Shown piece after piece: positions 7,883 to 18,600 of a stretch of DNA of 47,765 nt. How positions within the stretch are numbered: position 1 is the stretch's first letter; every line of letters starts with the position of its first letter. The stretch lies in assembly GCA_964584325.1 (NCBI GenBank), contig CAZOZP010000023.1, forward strand, positions 1 to 47,765, read 5' to 3'. The notes beneath the pieces were generated by a model. That model made no database searches, was not told where the DNA came from, and saw only the letters and a list, made by a program, of their open reading frames with translations. Position numbers and translations under genes: made by a program. Source of the DNA: CAZOZP01 sp964584325 (GTDB taxonomy: Bacteria > Bacteroidota > Ignavibacteria > Ignavibacteriales > Melioribacteraceae).

Positions 7883-10800
7883 TTAGTAACGATCAAGTAT
7901 CTGTTGTTCCTGGATAACTGCTGACTTAAGTATTTTTGTTTTTCCAAGATCAGGCATGTCCACATAAACTATATAGACACCGCTTGCAACAGGTAATCCG
8001 TCCTGGTTGTTAAGATCCCATCTTTCAAACTGAGAGTTGGTGTTCTTATTAATTGTTCTTACCAATTGGCCTGCAAGGTTAAATATTCTGATTGTAGCCT
8101 TCTTTGGCAGATGGTTAAAAGTAACAAATCTCTGGTATTTGTTAATTTCCTGAGGATTAACGCCATAGTAAGGATTAGGGAATACATTGATTTTATCAAC
8201 ATCTGCTTTAGCAGCTTCTTTATCATAAGTAGAAGTCTGACCAACAAATGTATATTCGTCTGCTGAAGTCAATGGTTTTGTTGTAAGGATTCTAACAACA
8301 GTTCCTGCAGGAGGAGGAGTTCCGGATTCAGCAAAATCACCAACTGTAAGTCTTCCGATAGGATACACAATTCCTTTACTCATATCTGTGTAGTAACCAT
8401 AAGTACTAACATCTTGTGACCGATCGTAGATAGCACCTTTTCCGCCTGAAGCATCGCAGGTAGCTGCAAACTGAGTGTAACCTAAAGTATCTGATTCAGG
8501 ATCCATCCAATATATCCAGTCAGAAGAAGCATATCCGAAATACGGGTCAACACCGGTAGCATAACCCCAATTAGCTGATGTAGCAACTTCTTCTACAAAG
8601 AAAGGAATCATCTGTCTGTCATCTGAAGGATCGTCCGGAGTATTAATACCGATATCCCAAATTTCAAATGGTGCTTCAGCTATCATATCATCTGTTAAAG
8701 CATAAATTCCGTATGAAGGAGTATCTTTGAATCTAAGTTCAAAGTCTCTCGGAACTGCGGCTGTTATATAGCGATATAAACGATCAAGATCACCGCTTCC
8801 GCCGCCGGCACTCATATAATATGTATTATTTGAGTTTAAGCTGTGCCATACTTTGTTACCGCCGTAAGGAGCACCTGCGGCATCAGGATTTACAGGATTT
8901 CCGGCATAAAGTACTTCAACCATTCCACTACCCTGCCCTTTTATCTCAGGAGCAGTATTCGATACGAAAACCTGAAGTCCGTTTATGATAGGAGCACTAT
9001 CATCTGTTGCGAACTCAGTGCTGTTTTTTACCAAAGTGTCTGATGCAGTTACATCTATCAATGTCCAGGAGGTTACACCTGCTGTAACATCAAATGTAAT
9101 CTTATAAGTGTGTCCGTTGTCTTTAGTAGGGTCAACAACTCTTATCACAGGCATAGCATCGCTGTTACCTGCTGTTTTTGAAACAGGTATTAAATCACCG
9201 TATTGGTTGCTGAATCTAACACCTGGGTTAACAGATTCAGGAACAACTTCAATAACTGATAAAGGATTCTCTTTAGTTCTTTCAACTATCTGAGGATCGT
9301 TTCCTGTATAAGCTGAATAAGCTGTAACAGCAAAATAATATTTGCTGCCGTTATTCAACGGAAGACCTGAATTGAAAACGTCGTTCTTTATAAGTAATTC
9401 TCTTTTTATACCGGAATCAGTACCAAATTGTTTTACTTTGTCGAGAATAGCGCCGCTGACAGCATCAAAATCAGGTTCAATGATTTTTGTAATACCGTTT
9501 ACGAGATCGAATGTCGCAATTAATCTTGATTCAGCAACACTTGCTGAAGCATTGGGTAATTGGTAAACATTATATCCTTCAAATTCATAATCACCTATTT
9601 TGAAACTTTCAGTTTCATTTACTCTATCCATATTATCGCCCCAGTTAAGAATAACTGAACGATCCATAGGAATAGCGTTAACAACCGGAGCAGCCGGAGG
9701 AACAATAATCTGGAAGAAATTATCGTATGCAGCCTGAGCAGTTTTGTCGTAGAATTTCAAAAGACCAACTGCAAGAAGTCTGTCAACAGGTTCAAAAGCA
9801 CCTGCAGCAATCTGAGCAACAACTACTTCCTGAGTGTCACCTGGGGCCATATCGAAAGGACCGGCTACAAGACCTATACGTCTGTCGCCCGGACCTTCAA
9901 ATTTACCGTCAACCCAACCGTTCTGGGTAAGAGGATCGCCCGAAAGTGTTAACTTTGTAGGCTGCTTTGTTGTAGGATCGATAAATGGTTCACCGGTTGT
10001 ACTGACTTTACCTTCAAAAAGGTTATAAAATTCAGTAGTACCCTGGTAAATACCCTGTTCAGGATCAGTGTAAATCTGATGCGAGTTAATAAAGAAATAG
10101 AACGCTGACATAGGCAGGTTCTTGTAACCCTGTATCTTTTTATTGTTAAATATTGCTTCGTCTGTAGGACTGCCTTTCACAATCGGGCCCTGGAAGAAGT
10201 CAAAACCTGCGGCAGGAACATATTTGCCGTAAGTAGCATCTATTGCGGTACCGTTATAAATGTAACCGAGACTCAATGTTGTATCGCATCCGGCGTAATC
10301 GTCAGAAGCATCACCTAAATCCGGATCAGACCACATAGAAACATACATATCTTCGAATGTCTTATCTGACTTATTGATGATTGTATATTTTCTGAAAAGC
10401 ATATTTGAGAGAGGTCCCTGAACATTGTAACCCCAAACTGTTGTCTGAGCTTCAATACCCATAGGATTGGAACCGTACATAAATGTTGTTTTACCGTTAT
10501 CAAGGTCGTTTGATACAAACCAGATTGTCTGATCAGCGCCCGGGAAGCCGGCTATATCAACTGAAGGATCATATTGACCGTTTTTGTTTACATCTGTGTA
10601 AGGTGCACCTGCGGCAGCCGGCCATTCGGACCAGTCTTTTGCATATTGTGCTCTTACTGCTTCAGCAGAAACGCCTTCATCTTTTGCTTCTGCAGATAAA
10701 TCGGCATTTTTGTAATCAGGGCGAACTCTGAAGATTCTTACATTGTCTGCACTCGGATTTTCAGCGGTAAGCTGATCCCAGTTTCTTCCTGAGTTTGTTA

Positions 10801-11125
10801 TACGTCCGGGCTGAAGACCTTGTCTGTAAGCAGAACCGCCAACACGAACAGCACCGTCAACCTTTGCACCCCAAACAAAACCGGACTGGAAGAATACAGC
10901 CTTATTGCTTCCTTTAGGGAATACAAAGCCTGAGTTTCCGTCTTCATTAAGATCACTTTCACCATCATTTCTGATGTATGTGCTTACATTGTTTATATTA
11001 AATTTCGTCAACGATGGTGTACCATCCGACTTCTTCAGTCCTGCAGCGGGTTTGTCTCCCCCTTCAGGATGAACAAGAGATGTCATCGCCAGAAGTATTG
11101 CAACTAAACCAATTTTATATTTCAT
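7883..11125 (-). CDS. Large secreted protein with T9SS type A sorting domain
   Basis: A 1080-residue secreted protein of unknown function. It begins with a signal peptide (about residues 1-20). The body is rich in Asp/Gly/Tyr beta structure with no catalytic motif that I recognise. A fibronectin-III-like stretch lies at about residues 475-640 (APVVNAIPMDRSVILNWGDN and later YYFAVTAYSAY). The last ~100 residues are a T9SS type A tail: FPNPYYG, then TIRIFNLAGQLVRTI, then the SGVYIVYVDM and KSAVI strands. The tail predicts export through the type IX system and attachment to the surface. It lies between a TonB-dependent receptor (38 nt away) and a PorV-like gene. RBS AAAGGAG. A surface partner of the receptor is plausible, not proven. 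Confidence 0.85.
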   Translation of the reverse strand: MKYKIGLVAILLAMTSLVHPEGGDKPAAGLKKSDGTPSLTKFNINNVSTYIRNDGESDLNEDGNSGFVFPKGSNKAVFFQSGFVWGAKVDGAVRVGGSAYRQGLQPGRITNSGRNWDQLTAENPSADNVRIFRVRPDYKNADLSAEAKDEGVSAEAVRAQYAKDWSEWPAAAGAPYTDVNKNGQYDPSVDIAGFPGADQTIWFVSNDLDNGKTTFMYGSNPMGIEAQTTVWGYNVQGPLSNMLFRKYTIINKSDKTFEDMYVSMWSDPDLGDASDDYAGCDTTLSLGYIYNGTAIDATYGKYVPAAGFDFFQGPIVKGSPTDEAIFNNKKIQGYKNLPMSAFYFFINSHQIYTDPEQGIYQGTTEFYNLFEGKVSTTGEPFIDPTTKQPTKLTLSGDPLTQNGWVDGKFEGPGDRRIGLVAGPFDMAPGDTQEVVVAQIAAGAFEPVDRLLAVGLLKFYDKTAQAAYDNFFQIIVPPAAPVVNAIPMDRSVILNWGDNMDRVNETESFKIGDYEFEGYNVYQLPNASASVAESRLIATFDLVNGITKIIEPDFDAVSGAILDKVKQFGTDSGIKRELLIKNDVFNSGLPLNNGSKYYFAVTAYSAYTGNDPQIVERTKENPLSVIEVVPESVNPGVRFSNQYGDLIPVSKTAGNSDAMPVIRVVDPTKDNGHTYKITFDVTAGVTSWTLIDVTASDTLVKNSTEFATDDSAPIINGLQVFVSNTAPEIKGQGSGMVEVLYAGNPVNPDAAGAPYGGNKVWHSLNSNNTYYMSAGGGSGDLDRLYRYITAAVPRDFELRFKDTPSYGIYALTDDMIAEAPFEIWDIGINTPDDPSDDRQMIPFFVEEVATSANWGYATGVDPYFGYASSDWIYWMDPESDTLGYTQFAATCDASGGKGAIYDRSQDVSTYGYYTDMSKGIVYPIGRLTVGDFAESGTPPPAGTVVRILTTKPLTSADEYTFVGQTSTYDKEAAKADVDKINVFPNPYYGVNPQEINKYQRFVTFNHLPKKATIRIFNLAGQLVRTINKNTNSQFERWDLNNQDGLPVASGVYIVYVDMPDLGKTKILKSAVIQEQQILDRY

Positions 11126-11163
11126 TTTAAAACTCCTTTATTGTTCAATAAGAGACAAACCGA

Positions 11164-14115
11164 TTAATATTCTAATCTTATACCGAGTCTGATCTGCCTT
11201 GGATCACCATAGAAGAAAGGTGTTGTCTGCAAGGAAGCAGCATTCTGATATCTTTCATAGTAATCGATGTTTAATGCCTGATAGAAATCATAGAAACGAG
11301 GATCGTTTTCAACAATCTTTCCGCCTGTGCTCGGATTATTGATATAACCGTCATCTGTTGTTGAACCGGTTCTAAGGAATACGTTTTCAATATTTTTCTT
11401 ATCAAACAAATTGATTACATATATATATACGTTAGCTTTCAACTTATCATATATTGTAAATGACTTATCGATTCTTAAATCAACCTGGAAAGTTGAAGGT
11501 GTAGTTGAAGCACCTAAAGGTTCTACAGGCTGACGATTTCTTGCATCGCCTTCGAGATCATCACCGCCGATACCTCTTGTATAAGGATGGCCGCTTGAGT
11601 ATTTCATAAGCACGGAAACACCTGCTTCGTGAAGAACTGCAGGACCGTCATTTTCACCGAAACGATAATCAAAGTTCAACGAAGCTCTAACTGAATTGTT
11701 GTATTCAAGTGGAGAGATGTATTTTGGTGTAAATACAGTTACTCCGTCTAATGGTGAACCAACGATACCTCTGTTTGAGTTAGGGAATGAACCTGTACCC
11801 TGAGCATCCTGGAAAGCTATAGATCCGTTAAGAGCCAGTCTTTCATATCTTCTCATTGTCATTTCAATTTCAAGTCCCTTTGTGGTAGAGAAGTCGCCGT
11901 TTCCGAGTGTATAATATGTTTTGAAGCTTGTACCGGAAGCAACCTGCTGAGCAACAAATTCAACCTGATCTTTGATTGTTCTGTAGAAACCTGTTACGCT
12001 GAAAGACATAAAGTCTGTCATCTGCTGTGAGAAACCGATTTCATAAGATGTTGTTCTTGTAGGTCTGATATTCTTTCCGACAGGTGAAGGAATAAAGAAT
12101 CCGCCTCTTAATTCAAAGGAGGTTCTGTAATAACCCTGATATACGTCAACCAATCTTGTCTGCTGAACGAAACGTCCGAACTGAGCATAGAAGTTAGTTC
12201 TGTCGGTAATAGGGAAAGAGAATCCTAAACGCGGACTTAAAGCTGTATATGAAGGTACATCAACCCAACCTTCTTTGATTAATTCGCCAGAATTGAAATC
12301 AAATGCATCCTGCGGACGGTCAGCATTTTTGAACATCTTGTTGTCTGTATCAATATAATCGAGTCTTAAACCAAGGTTAAGTATAAGGTCTTCGTATTCA
12401 ATTTTATCCTGAATATATGCGGCAAAGAACACCGGCTGTTTAGGACCGAAAAATTCGTCGTCGTCAAGTTTGTTTCCGAATACGTCATAACCGTAGTTAT
12501 TAACACCGTTAGTAAGAAGAAGTGCTCTTTTTTCTGCTTCAAGTTTGGCAGGATTGTTCTTTATTGAATCAGCCAAATTGTTGATTGCAGAATAGAAATT
12601 CACCTGTGTTCCTACACTCCAGTTTCTTAATGATAACTGTTCGTAGTTGATACCTGCTTTAAATGAGTGTGTCTTGCCTAAATTGTAAGATGCACTTAAG
12701 TTAAAGTTATAGGTCTTTCTGTCGTTCTTAGTATAATTGTAATCAATGTCACCGTTCTTAGTAAAAGGATAACCGTAAATATTCATATAAGCTGCGCCGG
12801 TATTTCCCCATCCCAGTTTTTCGTTAAGATCAGGATTTCCATAATTCCAGAAATCGCTTCCGATATAAGGATCTCTTGTCTTAGCCCAACTGAAGAAAAG
12901 ACCTCCGGATACTTCATAGAAGAAATTCGGACTAACCATATGTGTTGCCTTAAGAGTAAAGACTCCATCGCCTGCCTGTGTTTCAGATAATCTGTCCTGC
13001 ATAAGGTTCTGAAGAACAGGTCTCCAGCTATCTGCTCTTCTTGATGTATAAACACCGGAGAGTCTTACGATAATTGGATTGAAATCAAAATTCAATGTTC
13101 CTGTATATGTATATCTTTGGTTTGAATTTCCTTTAACCGCACCGGCAGGATATACGAAGTCAATCGAATCGCCTGATGCCATTTTGATCGGACCTAAGTC
13201 AACACCGGGATATCCCTGAGGTGTATCATCTCTGTCGAATCTGTAATTCAAGTTTGCAAAGAATTTTATTCTGTTATCCCAAACCGGAATCGGGCCGCCT
13301 GCTGTTGCACTTAATTCATTATAGCCGTACCAGTATGCACCGAGTCTTTTCTTTCCGTCGAAAGCATCATCGCTGCTCTTTAAGGTAATATTATCAGTAA
13401 TATATTCCATAGAGAATTTATACTTGTCGGTACCCGATTTTAACTGCTGACGAACCAAACCTGCGTTTGCATTACCGAATTCTGCAGTATAACCACCTGT
13501 CTGCACCTGAATTTCTTCAATTGCATCCTGGGATATATTAGCTCCGCGTCCGCCGAACATAGGATTAGTAACGTTCGTACCTTCAAGGTAGAAACCTACT
13601 TCATCCAAACGGCCGCCTCGGATAAATACCGCATCGTCTTTCAAAGTAACACCGGCAGATAAAGCAATAATATCAGTTACACTTCTTACCGGAAGTGCCT
13701 GAATGTCTTCGCTTGTTGTCGTTCTTATTTTGTTGGTGTTATCTTTCTGAATTAATGGCCTGTCTGCTACTACTTCAATGTTCTTTGTCTGGAATCCTTC
13801 CGCCGGCATGAGAAAAGTGATTTCAGTTGTAAGTTCAGAACTAACGCGAACATTGCTCATTGTAACTGTCTGGTATCCTACATAGGATGCCTTTAGGGTG
13901 TAAACACCCGGATCTAGCTGCATAACAACAAATTCACCTCTTGAATCTGTTGCAGCACCCTGGGAAGTACCGACAACAACTACGTTGGCTCCTATTAAAG
14001 CCTCTTTAGTGTTTGCATCAACTACTTTCCCTTTGATTCTACCCTTAGTTGCCCCCATTAAAAGAACCGGCAATAAGAATAAAAGTAAAAAGTTGTAAAA
14101 AGTTTTGCGATACAT
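11164..14115 (-). CDS. TonB-dependent receptor with carboxypeptidase-like N-terminal domain
   Basis: A 983-residue outer-membrane receptor. The signal peptide is about residues 1-21. A carboxypeptidase-regulatory-like (beta-sandwich) domain spans about residues 24-105 (GRIKGKVVDANTKEALIGAN). The plug domain spans about 125-230 (DIQALPVRSVTDIIALSAGV, then AIEEIQVQTGG), and the rest is the 22-strand barrel, ending in the aromatic strand RQIRLGIRLEY. This domain order is typical of SusC-like and CirA-like receptors of Bacteroidota, which take up large or scarce substrates. No SusD partner is present; instead a T9SS cargo protein and a PorV-like protein follow. The substrate is unknown. RBS TTTAGGAG precedes the ATG. 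Confidence 0.9.
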   Translation of the reverse strand: MYRKTFYNFLLLFLLPVLLMGATKGRIKGKVVDANTKEALIGANVVVVGTSQGAATDSRGEFVVMQLDPGVYTLKASYVGYQTVTMSNVRVSSELTTEITFLMPAEGFQTKNIEVVADRPLIQKDNTNKIRTTTSEDIQALPVRSVTDIIALSAGVTLKDDAVFIRGGRLDEVGFYLEGTNVTNPMFGGRGANISQDAIEEIQVQTGGYTAEFGNANAGLVRQQLKSGTDKYKFSMEYITDNITLKSSDDAFDGKKRLGAYWYGYNELSATAGGPIPVWDNRIKFFANLNYRFDRDDTPQGYPGVDLGPIKMASGDSIDFVYPAGAVKGNSNQRYTYTGTLNFDFNPIIVRLSGVYTSRRADSWRPVLQNLMQDRLSETQAGDGVFTLKATHMVSPNFFYEVSGGLFFSWAKTRDPYIGSDFWNYGNPDLNEKLGWGNTGAAYMNIYGYPFTKNGDIDYNYTKNDRKTYNFNLSASYNLGKTHSFKAGINYEQLSLRNWSVGTQVNFYSAINNLADSIKNNPAKLEAEKRALLLTNGVNNYGYDVFGNKLDDDEFFGPKQPVFFAAYIQDKIEYEDLILNLGLRLDYIDTDNKMFKNADRPQDAFDFNSGELIKEGWVDVPSYTALSPRLGFSFPITDRTNFYAQFGRFVQQTRLVDVYQGYYRTSFELRGGFFIPSPVGKNIRPTRTTSYEIGFSQQMTDFMSFSVTGFYRTIKDQVEFVAQQVASGTSFKTYYTLGNGDFSTTKGLEIEMTMRRYERLALNGSIAFQDAQGTGSFPNSNRGIVGSPLDGVTVFTPKYISPLEYNNSVRASLNFDYRFGENDGPAVLHEAGVSVLMKYSSGHPYTRGIGGDDLEGDARNRQPVEPLGASTTPSTFQVDLRIDKSFTIYDKLKANVYIYVINLFDKKNIENVFLRTGSTTDDGYINNPSTGGKIVENDPRFYDFYQALNIDYYERYQNAASLQTTPFFYGDPRQIRLGIRLEY

Positions 14116-14308
14116 ATTTTTCTCCTAAATTGTTTAATGATTCCTCAAAGAGAAACGAAATAATTTAACATAATTGCTAAGAACGACCTCCTTATTTTAA
14201 CATTAGTTAGTTAGTGGACAGAAAATTCCGAATTTTTTTTACTAATTTCAACTCTTAACTACATAAAAATGCATAAAATTTAAAAAAAACTAAAATAAAT
14301 TAAGTTTA

Positions 14309-14629
14309 CTATAACAAAACTTTAATTTTTTCCGTAATTGCATTCTTTTGAACAGCACCTATTACTGTATCTTTTAACTGACCGTTCTTAAAGAATAGTA
14401 TTGTGGGTATCGATCTCACACCATATTTAACTGCAGATTGGTTATTTTCATCTACATCTAATTTCCCTATTTTGACCTTACCGCTGTATTCTTTTGCCAG
14501 TTCTTCCATTATCGGACTAATCATTCTGCAGGGACCGCACCATACAGCCCAAAAATCAACTATTACGGGTATTTCGGACTTTAATACTTCTGCATCAAAG
14601 TTAGCATCTGTAATTGTAACCGGTTTCAT
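14309..14629 (-). CDS. trxA: Thioredoxin
   Basis: A 106-residue cytoplasmic thioredoxin with the active site WCGPC (Trp30, Cys31, Cys34) and the cis-proline segment RSIPT near residue 74. The Asp that buffers the buried Cys (VDFWAVW, Asp25) is present. Length and order match classical TrxA. The ATG at 14629 is preceded by GAGG about 10 nt upstream. It lies 57 nt after the SDR gene. A possible weak Bacteroidota-type promoter (TTG-N20-TATTTTG, 14657-14686) lies in that gap, one base short of consensus, so independent transcription is possible. Confidence 0.95.
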   Translation of the reverse strand: MKPVTITDANFDAEVLKSEIPVIVDFWAVWCGPCRMISPIMEELAKEYSGKVKIGKLDVDENNQSAVKYGVRSIPTILFFKNGQLKDTVIGAVQKNAITEKIKVLL

Positions 14630-14686
14630 TTATCTGTATCCTCAATTTTTTATTGGCAAAATATTTTTTTTATCGAAAAAACGCAA

Positions 14687-15505
14687 TTATTTTATCGGCT
14701 GACAGACTTTTTCTCCGATATAGTTAACAATGTATTCTCCTCCGTCAACACCGATTGTATTTCCTGATATCCATCCGGCTCTTTCGTCGCACAAAAGAAT
14801 TATCGCTTTGGCAACTTCTTCGGGGTTGGTAAGTTTTCCCATGGGATTTTTCAGTCTTGCCGATTCAAGCATTAAATCAGCTCCGGGTATTTTTCTTAAT
14901 GCGGGTGTATCCGTTACTCCTGCCATAATTGCATTGGCAGTTACTTTCATTGAACCTAACTCCACAGCTAACTGCCTTATATGAGCTTCCAGAGCCGCCT
15001 TGGCTGCAGAAACTGCACCGTAATTCGGGATAACCGTGCTTGAACCTGCACTTGTAAGAGCAAATATTCTAGCTCCTTTTGCAAGAAGATCTCTGTGAAC
15101 GAGTCCCTGAGTCCAATAGACTAAAGTATTGGCCATTACATCGAGTGTCATTTCCATTTGTGCTTTTGAAAGACAATCATCGGCCGATTTTGCAATGAAG
15201 GGTTTTAATGCACCGAAAGCCAATGAGTGAATGAGCACATGTATCTGGAAATGCTCGTTCTTGTCTTCCTTGAGCTCATCTAATAAATCGCCTCTTCTTA
15301 TTGGATCTGCGGCATTGATGTTATGAAAATATGCTCTGTTTCCTGTCTTTTCGATTTTCTTTATAATAGCCTGAACATTTGGCATTGTTACCTGCCTGTC
15401 AAGATGTACTCCGATTATATTATATCCGTTTTTGGCCAGTTCAACTGCCGCCGCCCCGCCGAATCCGCTTGAGGCACCCAGTACCAAAGCCCACTTTTTA
15501 TCCAT
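14687..15505 (-). CDS. SDR-family oxidoreductase, probable enoyl-ACP reductase (FabI/FabL type)
   Basis: A 272-residue short-chain dehydrogenase. The nucleotide-binding motif GASSGFGGAAA is at the N-terminus. The active-site Tyr and Lys are spaced Y-x6-K (YGAVSAAK). That spacing is the mark of enoyl-ACP reductases FabI/FabL; ordinary SDRs have Y-x3-K. The glycine pattern GxSSGxG resembles FabL more than FabI. The C-terminal VDGGEYIVNY is typical of the superfamily. The likely job is the last reduction in fatty-acid elongation. I start it at ATG 15505 (AAAGGAG six bases upstream) rather than the in-frame ATG at 15538, which lacks a ribosome site. Another SDR with the same spacing remains possible. 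Confidence 0.75.
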   Translation of the reverse strand: MDKKWALVLGASSGFGGAAAVELAKNGYNIIGVHLDRQVTMPNVQAIIKKIEKTGNRAYFHNINAADPIRRGDLLDELKEDKNEHFQIHVLIHSLAFGALKPFIAKSADDCLSKAQMEMTLDVMANTLVYWTQGLVHRDLLAKGARIFALTSAGSSTVIPNYGAVSAAKAALEAHIRQLAVELGSMKVTANAIMAGVTDTPALRKIPGADLMLESARLKNPMGKLTNPEEVAKAIILLCDERAGWISGNTIGVDGGEYIVNYIGEKVCQPIK

Positions 15506-15604
15506 TTTTCTCCTTTGACATGATATATAGTTAAACAAAATTAAATAATAGAAATTCTATAATCAATATTACAAAAATCTTTTACTTAAAAATGCCTTGT
15601 TTTT

Positions 15605-18600
15605 TTATCCAAAAAGCCTTATTGAGTCTTCTCCCAACAAATTAAGTAACTTATCTTTTATACTATTCTCGAGGCTGATGCTGAAATCCCTGAGAAAGAA
15701 TCTTCCAATATTTTTCCCGTCTTTAATTATTGCGGCATAAACAGCAACTTTGCCGGGATTTTCTTTTAGTATTTTCTTTACTTCCAAAATCGTGTTCAAA
15801 TTGTGTTTGTCTTCATCGAAGACAATAATTGCAGATTTGATGTATTTATGTTTTGCCTCTTCAAACGGATAAGCTTCCTCAACGTGAATTTTATATGAAT
15901 CGCCGCTGCTTTCAAGCTTTCCTTTAATAAGAATTACTGATTCCGGCTGAATGCATTCTCCGTAAACATCAAACACTTTGGCAAACATAAGGCACTCGCA
16001 CGAACCTGTAATATCATCAAGGTTAAAGAAACACATTCTTTTTCCCTGCTTGTCTATTTTAGTCCGCATTGATGTTACGACTCCGACTGCCCTTACTGAA
16101 GAATTATCGGCAGCACTTGTCGGCTCTCCTAATTCAATTGTATTAACAGCGTTGTATTCCAGTTCATATTTCCTGAGAGGATGATCGGAAAGATAAAATC
16201 CAAGCACTTCCCTTTCTTTGGCAAGTATTTCCTTCTCTGTCCAATAATTTGATTCGGGCAATGTCGGTTCTGTAATCTGAATTACATCTTCATCACTGAA
16301 TAGTCCTATGCTTTCCTCAGCCGGCCTTTTCATTTTTGAACCAAACTCGAGTGCTTCCTCAATCGCATTATATTTCTGTTCTCTTGTGCCGGGTAAACAA
16401 TCCATTGCACCTGCAAGCACCAATCCTTCCATTACTCTTTTGTTAAGCACTCTGTTATCGGCATTAAGACAAAAATCATATATGGATGTGAAATCCCTTC
16501 CGAGTTTTTTTCTTGCCAGAATCAGTGATTCAACTGCCTGAACTCCGACGTTCTTAATTGCGGACATTCCGAATATAATTGTGCCGTCTTTCACGCTGAA
16601 TTTTACTGAAGGAGCATTTACCGTAGGAGGCAGCACAGGCACCTTTAACTTCCTGCAGTCATCAAGCAGAATAGTAACTTTGTCTTTGTTTCCAAACTCG
16701 TTTGTAAGGTTGGCGGCTAAAAATTCGGGTAAAAAGTGAGCTTTAAGGTATGCCGTCTGATATGCAACAATACTGTAGGCCACGCTATGACTTTTATTAA
16801 ATCCGTAATTGGCGAACTTGTCAACTGCATCGAATATATCGCCGGCGGCTTTTTCAGGAATATTATTGGCCACTGCTCCGTTTATAAATGCAACTCTCTG
16901 CTCTGCCATAGCCTTCAGGTCTTTTTTCCCCATTGCTCTTCTTAGCAAATCTGCTTCCGCAAGAGACATACCAGCAACTTTATTGGCTATCTGTATTACT
17001 TGTTCCTGATATACTATAACTCCGTATGTTTCCTTCAATATCGGTTCAAGAACCGGATGAATGTATTCAATTTCCTGTCTGCCCTGCTTCCTGTCAATGA
17101 AATCATTAATAAATTCCATTGGCCCCGGTCTGTACAGAGCATTCATTGCCGCAAGATCGTTTATGCTTTCTGCTTTCAGCTTTTTAAGGTACTCCCTCAT
17201 AGGGCCGCTTTCAAACTGGAACACAGCCGTTGTTTGTCCCTTAGAAAAAAGTTTGAAAGTTTCCTTATCGTCCACCGGAATGTCATCTATGCAAAAATCA
17301 ATGCCGCGTGTCAATTTTACCATTTCCACTGTATCGCGGATAATCGAAAGTGTACGCAATCCGAGGAAATCCATTTTCAGCAGACCTGCATTGGCTTCGA
17401 GTTCTTTCATATTGAACTGTGTTACTATATCCTTGCTTTCGCCTGCAACAGCAAGTGCCACATAATTGCTGACTTCCGAAGGAGCAATTACCACACCTGC
17501 GGCATGCTTTGATGAGTTACGGTTCATTCCTTCAAGAATTTTTGCGTAGCTGATTAAACTCTTAATATTTTCATCATCGGTAGTCAGTATCCATTTAAGC
17601 TCGGGTACTTCATTAATTGCCTGTTCAATTGAAAATACTTTACCGAATTTCGAGGGAATATGCTTGGTTATTGCTTCAACTGTCGGGATAGGAATTCCCA
17701 ATACCCTTGCAACATCTTTTAATACTGCCCTGGATGAAAGAGTATTGAATGTAACTATCTGACATACGGATTCTTCGCCGTATTTATTTTTAACATATTC
17801 TATAACTTCACCGCGCTGATCATCGGCAAAGTCAATGTCTATATCGGGCATCGATTTTCTGGCAGGATTCAGGAATCTTTCGAACAGCAGATTATAAGGC
17901 AGTGGATTTACATTGGTAATTCCCAAAGCATAAGCCACAAGACTTCCTGCGGCGCTTCCTCTTCCCGGGCCTACGGGTATTCCCTTGTTCTTTGCCGCAT
18001 TGATAAAATCCTGCGTTATGAGAAAATAGCCCGAGTATCCCATATCTTTTATTACTTGTATTTCCATATCGAACCGATCGGAAACTTCAGATGTCATTGT
18101 TGTATTTCTGTATCTTTTCTCCAATCCTTCTCTTGCAAGAAGTTCAAAGTAATCATCAAGAGTTTTCGCAGGAGAATCTTCAGGAATCGGGAATACCGGG
18201 AAATGCAGACCGCCGAATTTTATATCTGATATCTTTTCTGCAATTTCAAGAGTGTTTTCAACTGCGCCTGGATATTTAGAGAAGAGCCTGATCATCTCAT
18301 CGGCCGACTTAAAATAGACCTGATCTGTTCCGTATCTCAGATTTCTGTAATCCGCTCCGGTTTTATCTGAAAGCAGCAGAAGTATGTTATGGGCAACTGC
18401 GTGTTCCTGTTCTATGTAATGAATATCGTTTGTTGCCACAAGTTTTATCCCTAACTCTTTTGCAAGACGCGGCATTCCTTCAAGTATAGGTTTATCTACT
18501 TCCAGATTGTGATCCTGAATCTCAAGATAGAAATCATCGCCGAACATTTCCTTAAATCTTATAGCATTGACTTTTGCTTTATCATAATTTCCGTTAACAA

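Noticed and set aside
14138..14164. Possible 8-codon leader peptide (MLNYFVSL) before the TonB receptor gene
   Set aside because: The strong GGAGG upstream is about 15 bases from its ATG, too far, and nothing suggests attenuation.
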